Assembly (NCBI GenBank): GCA_024138025.1
Contig: JAMXBD010000024.1
Coordinates: 2,666,001 to 2,730,000, forward strand
Source: Combretum micranthum
Lineage: Eukaryota; Streptophyta; Magnoliopsida; Myrtales; Combretaceae
Direction: 5' to 3'
DNA: 64,000 bases
Shown here: piece by piece, positions 47,790 to 57,925 of the stretch
Numbering within the stretch: position 1 is the stretch's first letter
Layout: the number at the start of each line of letters is the position of its first letter
Translations under genes and position numbers: made by a program
Notes under the pieces: generated by a model
Database searches by the model: none
What the model was told of the DNA's origin: nothing
What the model saw: only the letters and a program-made list of their open reading frames with translations

Positions 47790-48530
47790 CCAACTACTCT
47801 GCCTCCTAATAGGTCATGTAACCATAGAATTCATTTGCAAGATGATGCTATGCCTGTCAATTTAAGACCCTACCACTACTCATCCATTCAGAAAATAGTT
47901 TTGGAAGACATGATTAAGGAAATGTTGTTGAGTGGGATAATACGCCCTAGTCATAGTCCATTTGCATCTCCTGTTGTGTTAGTCAAAAAGAAGGATAATA
48001 CATGGCATATGTATGTAGATTACAGGGATCTTAACAAGTTAACCGTTAAAGATAGGTTTCCAATTCCAATAATTGAGGACCTATTTGATGAATTGTATGG
48101 GGCGAGTTGTTTTAGTAAGTTGGATTTGCGCTCAGGGTATCATTAGATTCTTATGCACCCTAATGATGTCTACAAAACTGCATTTAGGACCCATGATGGG
48201 CACTATGAGTTCTTGGTCATGCCCTTTGGGGTGACTAATGCCCCATCCACATTCCAAGGTCTTATGAATGACTTGTTTAGACCCTACTTGAGGAAATTTG
48301 TATTGGTTTTCTTTGATGACATCTTGGTTTACAGTCCGGATTTGATTCAACACAAGGAACACCTAAGGGTAGTGCTTGAAATTTTGAGGAAAGAAAAACT
48401 GTACCTCAAAAAGGCTAAATGTGTCTTTGGTGTTAATCAGATTGATTATCTTGGCCATATAATCTTTAGTCATGGGGTAGCAACCGACCCAAAAAAAATT
48501 AAGACTATAGTGAATTGGCCTGTTCCTACC
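47790..48530 (+). pseudogene. pol: Reverse transcriptase region of pol
   Basis: Begins after [11 protein letters not shown]; has [19 protein letters not shown], the catalytic FFDD box (48309-48320, a normal variant of YXDD) and the thumb region up to KQLRGFLGLAGYYRRF. An in-frame TAG at 48144 stands where the family has Gln, consistent with CAG to TAG. The active-site Asp residues are intact, so apart from stops the domain is well kept. Confidence 0.92.
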
Positions 48531-48689
48531 AATGTTAAACAGCTAAGAGGGTTCCTTGGGCTAGCAGGTTACTATAGGAGATTTATACATGGATTTGGGA
48601 TCAAGGCTAAACCACTCACAAATTTGCTTCGCAAGGATCAATTCCAGTGGAATCTAGGAGCTCAACAAGCTTTTGATAACTTGAAAACC

Positions 48690-49100
48690 GCTATGACTAC
48701 ATCCCCTGTCTTAAGGTTACCAGATTACAATCAAAGGATTACAATTGAAACCGATGCTAGTAATGAGGGTATTGGGGCAGTGTTGATGTAGGATAATCAT
48801 CCTATAGCTTACATCAGTAAGTCTCTTGCTCCAAAACACTGGGGAATGTCTGTTTATGACAAGGAATTGTTGGCATTAGTGTATGCCATTGATAAATGGC
48901 GACACTATCTGTTAGGAAGACAGTTTGTGATAAGAGCAGATCATCAGAGTCTTAGATATTTGCTAGAGCAAAGGATGGTGACGCCTAGTCAACAGAAATG
49001 GCTTACCAAGTTACAGGCTTGGATTATGCAATTGAGTTCAAAAGTGGGAAGACTAAAAATGCAACAAATGCCCTATCAAGATGCGGAGGAACTAAACTAA
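48690..49100 (+). pseudogene. pol: RNase H region of pol, stop and frameshift
   Basis: Has the first catalytic Asp in IETDASNEGIG, YDKELLALVYAIDKWRHYL and the family's FVIRADHQSLRYLL. TAG at 48789 replaces a residue that is Gln in relatives. A frameshift occurs near 49018: downstream, the family-typical end of RNase H is readable in another frame. The annotated open piece 48846-49100 therefore ends in out-of-frame residues. Confidence 0.85.
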
Positions 49101-49137
49101 ATTAGCTCACAATCCAAGCCACTGTTTCGGAATTGAT

Positions 49138-50130
49138 GGAGGAAATAAAAAGCAGTTGGTATCTACCACATGGGTATAGCAAGATCATTAACCAATTGAA
49201 GGAAGGAAAGTTAGTGAAGCATTTCAGCTATGACCAAGGGGTTTTGAGAAGAAAAGGAAAAATAGTAGTAGGGCCTTAAGAGGAACTTAGAAAGAAGCTG
49301 TTAAATTTGTACCATGGGGGAGCATTGGGGGGACACTTCGGGTCTCAGGCCACTTACAAGAGGATTGCTTCAGTCTTCTATTGGTCTAAATTGGAGAGGA
49401 TAATTAGACAATTTGTAAGGAACTGTGACACATGCCAAAAATACAAATTTGAGAATGTGGCTTCTCCTGGACTACTGCAACCTTTACCCACTCCTAATGA
49501 TTGTTGGCAGGATATAACTATGGATTTTATCGAAGGGTTGCCAAAATCAAATGGAAAAGAAGTAATTTTAGTAGGGTAGATCATTTGAGCAAAAATAGCC
49601 ATTTTTTGACTCTCTCTCTTCCTTACACAGCTCTACAGGTAGCACAACTATTCCTAGAACAAGTGTACAAACTACATGGTATGCCAGAGACCATAACGAG
49701 TGACAGGGACCCAGTGTTCGTGAGTTCCTTTTGGAAGGAATTCCTCCGCCTGCAAGGAGTGGCTCTGAATCTATCTACTGCTTACCACCCCCAAACCGAT
49801 GGACAATCGGAGGTGGTCAACAAATGCTTAGAGCCCTATCTAAGATGCATGACCGAGAATTTCCTAAAAGATGGAGTTACTTTGTACCTTTGACTGAGTG
49901 GTGGTATAATACCAAATACCACACCAGCTCTACGTTTACTCCCTTCTAGATACTCTACGGTTACCCTCCACCACTACACCTTTCCTATGTTCCTAAAGAC
50001 TCTCGAATGCTATGGTGGATTCCATGCTGACTACTAGGGAAGAGATGCTCAAAATGCTCAAATTTCATCTCAAAAGAGCTCAGCACATAATGAAATTAGT
50101 CAGTGACAAAAACAGAAGCGAATGAGCATT
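49138..50130 (+). pseudogene. pol: Integrase region of pol, multiply frameshifted
   Basis: The zinc-binding part (H in LYHGG and GGHFG, then CDTCQ) and catalytic core are recognisable. Catalytic residues: Asp at codon 49523 (TMDF), Asp at 49702 (TSDRDP), Glu at 49810 (GQSEVVN); the last two are 35 residues apart, the classic D,D35E spacing. Breaks: TAA 49277, frameshift near 49578, frameshift near 49870, TAG 49947, frameshift near 50008, TGA 50123. Integrase inserts the cDNA and makes the 5-bp duplication seen at the ends. Confidence 0.88.
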
Positions 50131-50815
50131 CAAGGTTGAAGACTTAGTTCTACTGAAGTTACAACCATACAAGCAGGGTTCACCAAAGCATTTTAGGAAT
50201 CAAAAACTCAGCCAGAAATACTATGGACCATACAGAATTAAAGATCGGATAGGGACAGTGGCTTACCAGCTAGACCTTCCTCCAGAAGCTGCTGTTCATC
50301 ACACCTTCCATGTATCCCAACTGAAACCCTACCATGGAAAACAGACTGAGCTCGCTCCTTCTCTACCTACAATGAAAGAAGATCTGGTGTTAGAACCTTT
50401 AGCAATCTTAGATCGGAAGATTGTGAAACGCAAAAACGGAGCAGACACCATGTTACTCATCTCATGGAAGCAGTTGTCACCTTCGGAAGCTACTTGGGAA
50501 TTTTTTAGTGATCTACAACTAAGGTTTCCTAATTGTCCCTTGTGGACAAGGGATTTTGAAGGGGAAGGGATTGTTACAAGGGCAAATCAGCTCCAGCTTA
50601 CAAGGGCAGAGTTATTAGGGTTTGAAACGAAGATGAAGGAAAGACAGAAGGTTGTAGCTGAGAATTACAGAAGTACTGAAGATGGAAAGAAAAAGAAATG
50701 CATGGACAGCAGTGTGTTGCAGTCTGAGAACGTATTGCAGACGGAAGTCGTCGAAGTGGTAGCAGAGGCCAGGACAGGGCCGGGCCGAGATCTAAACAAT
50801 GGACTTAAGGAATAG
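50126..50815 (+). pseudogene. pol: Integrase C-terminus with chromodomain-like tail, reading into the 3' LTR
   Basis: Open from just after the TGA at 50123. Contains the GPYRI and HHTFHVSQLKPYHG motifs of Ty3/gypsy integrase ends, then a chromodomain-like stretch (LAILDRKIVKRKNGADTM, SWKQLSPSEATWEFFSDL), which in chromoviruses guides insertion to modified chromatin. The frame passes through the polypurine tract and about 240 nt of the 3' LTR to TAG 50813. In the 5' LTR the same frame has CAG there and runs on to 45688, so the stop is probably a late C-to-T change. Confidence 0.85.
50558..50571 (+). other. Polypurine tract
   Basis: GAAGGGGAAGGGAT directly before the 3' LTR; primes plus-strand DNA synthesis in LTR elements. 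Confidence 0.88.
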
Positions 50816-51193
50816 TCCATGGACCGAGAAATAAATTCAATTGATTTGAGTTGGGCCATAACTTGAGTTGAGCTCGTAGCTTTATTAATAAAGTAATATT
50901 AGTAGTTTACAGTTGTTATTTGTTATAACGGTTTTCTAGTGTAGTAAGTGTGGCACATGCCATCAGATTTTATTCCTATTTCTGTTATGCAATAGTATAG
51001 GGAGTCTTTATAAATATGCATTACATATGCAAAGAGAGGGATACAGAAAATACAAAAATATATTTTACTCCCAATCCATCCTTGCAGAATTCTTGCATTC
51101 GAGAATTCCTAATTGTTGAATTTCCAGCTCGTATTCGAGCTATCTGCGTGATTTCCCATTCCAAGTAGTCCAAATTCACTCTTCCATATTGCA
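50572..51193 (+). repeat. 3' LTR of the chromovirus-like element
   Basis: 622 bp, TGTTACAAGG to CATATTGCA; TATAAAT at 51009-51015. Aligned to the 5' LTR it shows a G insertion near 50900 and a 2-bp deletion near 50919. Confidence 0.93.
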
Positions 51194-51914
51194 GAAACCC
51201 TAACTCTAATGTAGAGATTAGATTATTTTGTTAATGGAAGTTTGTGTTTCTTGAATCTGTTCATGTGGTTTGGTTGTTCTGTGAATTAATATGTGTACTA
51301 TTACATTCATTATTTGATTCTTGTTGATTTAATTAATGGATTGATTGATAAGATAGATCTAGCATGAATAGTGAAGTTTGAATGTGACTCTAGATATAGA
51401 TTGCATGAACTTTCTACATAAAAGATTGAATTTTTTTAAGGAATCATGAACTCTAATGCTATTTTGTATGCATCTAATGATGAAAGACATTTCCGTTAGA
51501 CATATAGGGTTAGAATTCAATTATCGAGAGATTTATGAAATTAGAGATTCCTATGGTTCAAGAACCTAAAGAACCCATTAATGAATGTTTGGTAAGGAAT
51601 TGGAAATAAGGATAGTGATGAATCAAGATTATGGATAGTTTTGTGATCTTATATTCTTAGAAGCATTGACACTCACTTTTGCTAGAGTTTAGTAATTAAT
51701 CAGTTGCTTAGATATATTACGATAACTCAAATTAAATCATCCCAATATTAGATTTTGGGTGAGTACTAGGAGTTATATATCCTAGTGAATGACCCTTATG
51801 CTTGCACGGGTACTACAATTGATAGGTACGCTTGCCTAGGATTAGTCACAGAGTAAGAATAAGGTTTTAATTTAATTTGATTGGTTGTGTTTGAGAAATC
51901 CTCCATCAAGTTTT

Positions 51915-51919
51915 TGGCG
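51915..51919 (+). other. Left half of a split tRNA-Asp primer binding site
   Basis: TGGCG seven bases after the end of the outer 5' LTR; the remainder, GCCGTTGTCGGAGA, resumes at 58973 after the insertion of S12. Together they match the tRNA-Asp-type site of Athila-group elements. Confidence 0.75.
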
Positions 51920-52678
51920 TTGTTATAAGCCCCTAGATTTTATGCTATGTTTTATGTTTAAACCCTAGAATTAGAAGTCAACTAGAAACCTTAAAGTCAA
52001 TAAACCTATAACAAACCCTAGTGAATCTCGATTCGGCAATCCTGCGCTCTAAATCCTTAAATAATAAAATTGAGATAATTATGGATTATAGTCCATAATA
52101 ATATAGTGAAGCTAAAAAATATCATATTCATCAAAGTTTAGTTCATTTCAAACTCGAATGAGATCAGATTTTGAAAACTGTGCCTTAGTACATCGAACGG
52201 TAAAAATATTTTGATAACACCGTTAAACTCATAATAATATAAAGATTTAAAAATATAAGTTTTAGAATTTTTCGGTATCTAAAAATATCATATATAGCTT
52301 GTTTACGCGTATTTTCTTTACTACCAATATTAATTTATTTTGTCTACTATTCATATTACTATTCCTCTATCTCTGTTTTTTTCTTACGACCTATTCTTAC
52401 ACTCTATGATATATATTTCTTATAATTTACCTTTTTCATAAAACTTTATTCACATCATATCTTATAATTTACATTTTCCATAAAATTTAATTCACATCAT
52501 ATCTTACACATTATTACTTTTCATTAACAAAAATATAAAAACCAACTCTCTCTCTCCCTCTCCTCCTTCCCCACCCCCCCAATGCCCCAAAATCGGTGCC
52601 ACATAGACCACACATACATCTAATTTTTTTTTCTTTTTCATTTCATTTAATTACATCTAATTTCCCTCTACATTTATC

Positions 52679-52686
52679 TATAAATA
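52679..52686 (+). promoter_or_regulatory. TATA box of S12
   Basis: TATAAATA; CT-rich leader; donor AG|GTAAAA at 52859/52860. Confidence 0.62.
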
Positions 52687-53762
52687 CCATCTCTCTCTCC
52701 ATTTTTTCATACACTTCTTTACCATAATAAAACTCTCTAAAATCACTCCTTAAATATTCTCTCTAAATTTGCTTCCCAACTCTTTCATCTTTCCATATGC
52801 TTACCATCTCTATACAATATTAATCCCTCTTTCTTCTACTACTTACTTCTCTACATTAGGTAAAAATTCATACAATTATTTTTATGTTCATGTAACTTAA
52901 CATGACCATAGTGTATAATTTCTAAATCCATGGGAGTTAAGAAAGCAACAATATGTTCATGTTTTGTTCTTATTCATGCAAAAATTTTATTATTATATTT
53001 TTATTATGTTATGCTATATTATTCATGCTTCTATCTAACTTCTATATGTTATTAAATATATTTATGTATATATAGTAAACCCCGGGAATTCTCAGTAGCT
53101 AGAAAACCCCAGGAGTTGGAGACGAAACCCTAATCCGATCAGATTGAGTTTAGTGAATGGAGCCTAGGAACCCTAAATCCGGCTTTCCATCGGTTTCATA
53201 GTAAAATAAATATTTTGGAGTGAATGAATTTGAATTGTTGTTCCAAAGTACATTTCAAACCTTTGAAAGTTTTAAATTCGGGAATTTTTCAATTCCGGGC
53301 CTTCCCGAGCCCAACTACGGAAAAGCGTGCCCCGGGCCACGGATTCAGAAAAATATTCCGGAATATTCATTAGAACCGTAATTTTATAAGGATTCCAAAA
53401 ATATCAATTTCATAATTTTCCGAGCTATAAAGATTACAGTTATAGCTTTTCCCGTGTTTTCGGAACAACCGGTAAAGTAGATGTCTTGTCTACTATTCAC
53501 AAGTACAACCTACACTACACACTACCCATACCCTATTCTTACATCCTTACAACTACTCATTTCAATTTTCTTTTCCAAGAAATTTTGTCTTTTAAATAAT
53601 TATTACACTTATTACATTTTCATTTACTAAATTACAAATTTCATTTTTTTTTCAAAACTCACACACACACACCCACATATGGCCGGCGCCCCTCCCTCAA
53701 TTTCTCCCTCTCATTTGATTATTTTTACTTCTTTTATTAAAGCTAAACCCTAAATTATTTGA

Positions 53763-53770
53763 TATATATA
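53763..53770 (+). promoter_or_regulatory. Possible TATA box of S13
   Basis: TATATATA followed by CT repeats; less canonical than the TATAAATA of other members. Confidence 0.35.
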
Positions 53771-55251
53771 CTAAATGTTCTCTCTCTCTTCTCATTTCTT
53801 TCATTTTCAATTTTTCAAAAGAGATCAAAACCCTCTCTTCTCTCCCTCCTTGTGCCGAGCACTCCTCCCCCTCTCCCTCTTGCATTTTCAACTCAAAACT
53901 CCTCCATTTCTACCTTAGATCCTCCTTTGGTATGTTGATTCAAGCCTTGTTCTTCCTAGTTCTTGTAATGGCAAGACCATATCTTGTGTATTTCCTCACT
54001 AAATCCCAATGAGCTAAGGCTAGGGGCATGGAAACACATGAACAAGAATGTCAAGCCATCACAAGACATGGATCTAATGTTTAGATGTGTTTTTGTTAAG
54101 ATTTCATCTTGTTCATGCATGTAAAGTAGTGACCTTGCACATACATTGTTGTTCATGCCATGAGATCCATGCTTTTTATGTCATATGTTGTAGATCTAAG
54201 GTTTAGACATTCATAACTTCATGTACATGCATGATCATATGGTTCATTTTGTTTATATGCCTTGATGGCCATGAGAATGAAGTCTTGTTCATATATAGAG
54301 ATGATAGGTAGTATATCTTAACATATAGAAGGCAAGACCATTGAAAAAGGAAGAGCTTTGTTAGAGATGGAAAGTTGAAAATTCGGGTGAAATGGAAACC
54401 CTACCTTAAAGACCCCCAAAATCAACTTTAAACTCATATTTCATAAGAAAAATGGAGGGTATGTGTAATAGACATGTTAAGGGAATTATTTTCATGAGTT
54501 TAGATGAGTTTAGGCATAATAAAAATAAGGAAAACAAGAGGTGAAGTTAGAATGAAAAATGTTGACTTTAAATGTGTAGTCAAATTCGTAACTTTGTGTA
54601 ATGCCTAAATAAACACTTAGTATTTAAGTCTAAAATGAATGTTTTATAAGCTAAATGAAGTCCTTAGATAATGTATACATTGAAGCCCCAATTTTTAATG
54701 CATTAGACTAGATTTCCCTTAAGAAAAATGTAAGAAAAGAAAATTTGGAAAATTCGGATTTTTACAATTAGCTTATTTGAAAACATGTTTACCAAATGAA
54801 AAATGTGAATTTTTGTGCATGAATGGAGGCCATGACTATTATAGACTTTGAGAACCTATTTTTAGTCAAATAATAAGTAGATTACAAGATTAAAAACCAA
54901 AGAAACCCTAAGGAGTATAAAGTGGGAAAATAACTTCTTAGAATTAGCCTTTATGAAACTTTCCCCAAAACTTAGGAGTTCCTAAAAGATTATTACTACA
55001 AAAATCATCATGACCATGCACAAGTTGAGTTCATTACATGGCATACACATTAGTAGTTCATTCCCATATCATTCATGCATGAATCAACATTTAGGAATAC
55101 TTTTTATCAAAGACAAAGCAAATTTTCGAGATTGGGTCAATTGCGGGACAGAACTGATCCCACTGTTCCGTGACCCTATTTTTCAAAACTTGGATTTAAT
55201 ACTTGAATTAGATAGATCTTTCGAAGTAGATGAAGATCGATATAAAGTTTG

Positions 55252-55304
55252 CGAAATTCCGAGTTAAAATGACCAAGTTATGGCCGTTTTAAGTCGGAAC
55301 TTCC
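55252..55304 (+). other. Conserved palindrome in S13
   Basis: 53 nt; left arm CGAAATTCCGAG..., right arm ...GTCGGAACTTCC, centre AGTTA; 19 of 24 positions pair, more if G-U pairs count. Confidence 0.75.
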
Positions 55305-55399
55305 GAAAGTAGCGAGAAATCCGAATTCGACTAGTCTAGATGTATAGTTTGATCTAATTACATGGTGAGAATCTCATAGGGATTATTCTTGTTTGGTAG

Positions 55400-55468
55400 G
55401 TGATTCCGAGCAGGACGACACTCTACCTCCCGATTATTATTATTAGAAGTTTGGTGTCCCATGGCCGA
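55400..55468 (+). other. Candidate acidic mini-exon of S13
   Basis: Acceptor GTTTGGTAG, donor GTGAGT. Frame from the third base: DSEQDDTLPPDYYY and TAG; ATGGCCGA at the donor. Confidence 0.55.
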
Positions 55469-55793
55469 GTGAGTTACTTCCACTCTCAATTAATGCTTGT
55501 GAATGTAATGTAGTGGCACTAGTGATGTAGGCAAAGATAAAAGGAATTGTACAAGCATGATGGGGTATGTGGGAATTATTTATGTTGTTAATTGTTGATA
55601 TGTGAAATGGAGCTTAAGGCATATCGAAACCGGGTGTTAAGATATTGACTGTTTTATTAGAATCATATGATGAATGTCTGCGTATACTTGTTGGTCACTT
55701 AAAAGAATCGAATTAATGACTATTCGACTCCGACTATAAACTGAGTTCATTCATGTCACAATGGGGTTGGAGCATTTGCATTGGTTGGTTTTT

Positions 55794-55871
55794 CGTGACC
55801 CATAAAACGAATGTGAGGTTAATCGTGATCCATAAAACGAATGTGAGGTTAATCGTGATCCATAAAACGAG
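55794..55871. repeat. 30-bp minisatellite in S13
   Basis: Units at 55794, 55824 and a partial one at 55854, each starting CGTGAYCCATAAAACGA; homologous to the array at 23585-23677. Confidence 0.9.
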
Positions 55872-56123
55872 CTTTTAAATCAGTTGACCGTGAGCTTAAA
55901 CGGCGTCGTACCGCAGGATTCGTTAATCTGCTAACCCGGGATGGAGGGCGCAAGTCCATCCACATATGATTTCCGGTTGGTCATATGTTTGTTGATTTCA
56001 TTTGTATGGTGCATACACTTGCTTGAATAATCACTTGCTTGAATGATTGTATCTAATTGCGTTATGGAAGTATTACTCACTAAGCTAGTTAGCTTACGCC
56101 CCGATAGTGTTTATCTTTTGCAG

Positions 56124-56165
56124 CATGAGTTTATATGGCTTAGGCCAAGACAAGCCACAGCGCAG
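56124..56165 (+). other. Candidate 42-nt exon of S13
   Basis: Reads HEFIWLRPRQATAQ between TTTTGCAG and CAG|GTAC. The frame also stays open on both sides (56043-56306), so it could be part of a longer coding block instead of a discrete exon. Confidence 0.5.
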
Positions 56166-57715
56166 GTACCGGAGATAGGAGTTTCCCATAGAAGTTTGAT
56201 TCATTTCTTTTGTATAGACTTCCATTGGAAACTAAGGACTCTGGATGACTGTAATAGACTGTTATTCTTTTGCGGGGGAATGCCCCTTAGATTTTGTAAA
56301 CCTTAAAAATTTATGCGTTTTGATTTATTATCTATGGCTAATGAATGCCTTGTTAAACTGTTTAACTCCATTTGTTGAAGTATTCTATTGTCGTAAAGGA
56401 ACGCTTTACATCTACTTAAGACTTCCGAAGGCCCCGGGTAGGGAACTCGAGAGTCTTACTTAGTATGTGGCGGGCTGTTACGTTTAGGATACCCTACGGG
56501 GCGTGACAATATATATGTGTATATTTTTTAGAGTATATAAGCTCACTAACATAACTTTTATTTATGCTCATACAATTTATTTATTTATTTCTTGCAATTT
56601 ATTTATTTATTTCATGCTATTATATTAAGACCGTTTTTTCTACTCTTAGGCTGTCCTTATCAAGTCAAAACAATTTTCTTATTTTTCTTTTTAGACTTAC
56701 CCATGTCTAAGTCACAAGCCTTGATACAAGCTAAGACTTCCCAATACTTGATATTTATTATGTGTTTATTTCATTTCTATATCTTTCATCTTTCATATTA
56801 ATTATTTTTGTCATGTTACTTAATTATAAATTCATGTTCATGCATGATCATGTTGTTATTGTCTTAATAAAAATAAAAAAAGTTTTTTTTTTATAAAGAA
56901 AATAAGTTAAGCTTACTATAAAAATGTAGTTTTATTACTTAAGAAATGTTCTATTAAAATTTAGAATTTTGTTCCAACAAAATGCTTTTAAAAAATTTTA
57001 GACAAGTTCATAATAGATTTTAGTGTTTTATTATGCAAGACTTTTTCAAAATTTAATTAAGTAATTTTTTACTCTCTTTTCAAACTACCAAAGTAAAATT
57101 TATCATCTAAAACCTTAATGTTGATATTTCTTTATTATGCAAATTTTTCTTAAAAGCTTATTTATAAGGTCCTCACTAACATTTTAATAAACACTAAGAT
57201 CAATATAAGCTTTTACAATCAAGTTAAAATCAACTCACCAAGTAAAAGTCTACTTAAAACATAAAACTGATAGATAACTTGAAAGGACTAAAATTTTAGA
57301 GCTTAAATTATCTTTTAAGAGCTAAGGAAAAGTAAATGTAAGAAGAAATCACCCACTTAATAACTCAAATGTTTTTAGTTTTTTTCCTAACAACTTAAAA
57401 TAAATTTGTCAAGTCACTTTTTCAAACTACTAAGATAATTGTTTTATGGAAAATCATTGATAAGACGACATCATTAAAATCATGTATATAATATGAGTTT
57501 ACATATGTATTCAAAGAATTTTTCAACTATATAAATATTTATATATTTGTTATGGGATTTTTTATTGATACAAAGTTTGGAAAAATTATGTTTTAAGGGC
57601 TAGGATATTCATGACTATTCTGTACCATACCATTTTGAAACCTAAATGACCTTTCATGATAAAACAGCCTTAGACAAAGATATACCTTTTCGAGTTGGTA
57701 GAAAAAATATATATG

Positions 57716-57766
57716 CGAAATTTCGAGTTTAAATGAGTAAATTATAGCATTTTAAGTTGGAATTTC
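57716..57766 (+). other. Palindrome in S12, partly decayed
   Basis: Arms CGAAATTTCGAGTTTAAATG and CATTTTAAGTTGGAATTTC; centre AGTAAATTATAG. Confidence 0.55.
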
Positions 57767-57861
57767 ACCCCATCCAAATTTGATGAACTTATTAAAATAG
57801 AATTAGCAAGTTTAAGTAAAACTTTCATGAAATACTCATTTTCGGTATTTCTCTTGTTTAG

Positions 57862-57925
57862 GTAACGTGGAAGGTGACTTTTCCTACCCAAAATTATTTT
57901 GATGAGTGGAATACTACCATGGCTA
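57862..57925 (+). other. Mini-exon of S12, ending lost
   Basis: Acceptor CTTGTTTAG, donor GTGAGT. Frame from the third base reads NVEGDFSYPKLF then TGA; a small deletion has destroyed the YF[DN] ending. Confidence 0.4.

Larger units (their letters stand above)
45396..51193 (+). mobile_element. Complete but decayed Ty3/gypsy chromovirus-like retrotransposon
   Basis: LTRs of 623 and 622 bp, TG...CA ends, perfect target duplication GAAAC (45391-45395, 51194-51198), primer binding site, gag-pol and polypurine tract in order; 5,798 bp in all. Domain order protease-RT-RNase H-integrase marks Ty3/gypsy, and the chromodomain-like C-terminus suggests a chromovirus; small size and the initiator-Met primer site would fit a Reina-like lineage, which I cannot confirm without a tree. 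By hand the LTRs differ by about 26 substitutions (21 transitions) and two short indels, near 4%. Inactive: the reading frame has many stops and frameshifts. Inserted in the outer element's 5' LTR. Confidence 0.92.
36196..51908 (+). repeat. 5' LTR of the outer element (LTR-C), split by two insertions
   Basis: Begins TGATAAGTGTTTAAAGACCC and ends TCCTCCATCA. Each breakpoint rejoins sequence that runs unbroken in the 3' LTR: ...TTCTA(C/T)ACAAG to the AGC(T/A)(G/A)TGTAG... of 61798-61807, and ...TCTTTAGAAAC to ...ACTAATGTAGAGATTAG of 62281-62313. Contains a GC-rich stem-loop at 45046-45072. Confidence 0.8.
53073..56508 (+). mobile_element. Solo LTR S13, family 1, sister of S8
   Basis: Starts TAGTAAACCCC (one base longer than the S8 start TGTAAACCCC), ends GGGGCGTGACA; target duplication ATATA (53068-53072, 56509-56513); 3,436 bp. 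Landmarks: TATA-like 53763, palindrome 55252-55304, mini-exon 55400-55468, minisatellite 55794-55871, 42-nt block 56124-56165, GC motif 56275-56286. Inserted in the intron-like region of S12. With S8 it forms an inverted pair about 30 kb apart. Confidence 0.9.

Noticed and set aside
45396..51193. Endogenous pararetrovirus
   Set aside because: It has LTRs, an integrase and a target duplication, which integrated plant pararetroviruses lack.
55010..55267. 85-codon frame in S13 as a gene
   Set aside because: It ends within the palindrome, and the S8 copy of the same region has frameshifts; nucleotide conservation explains it better.
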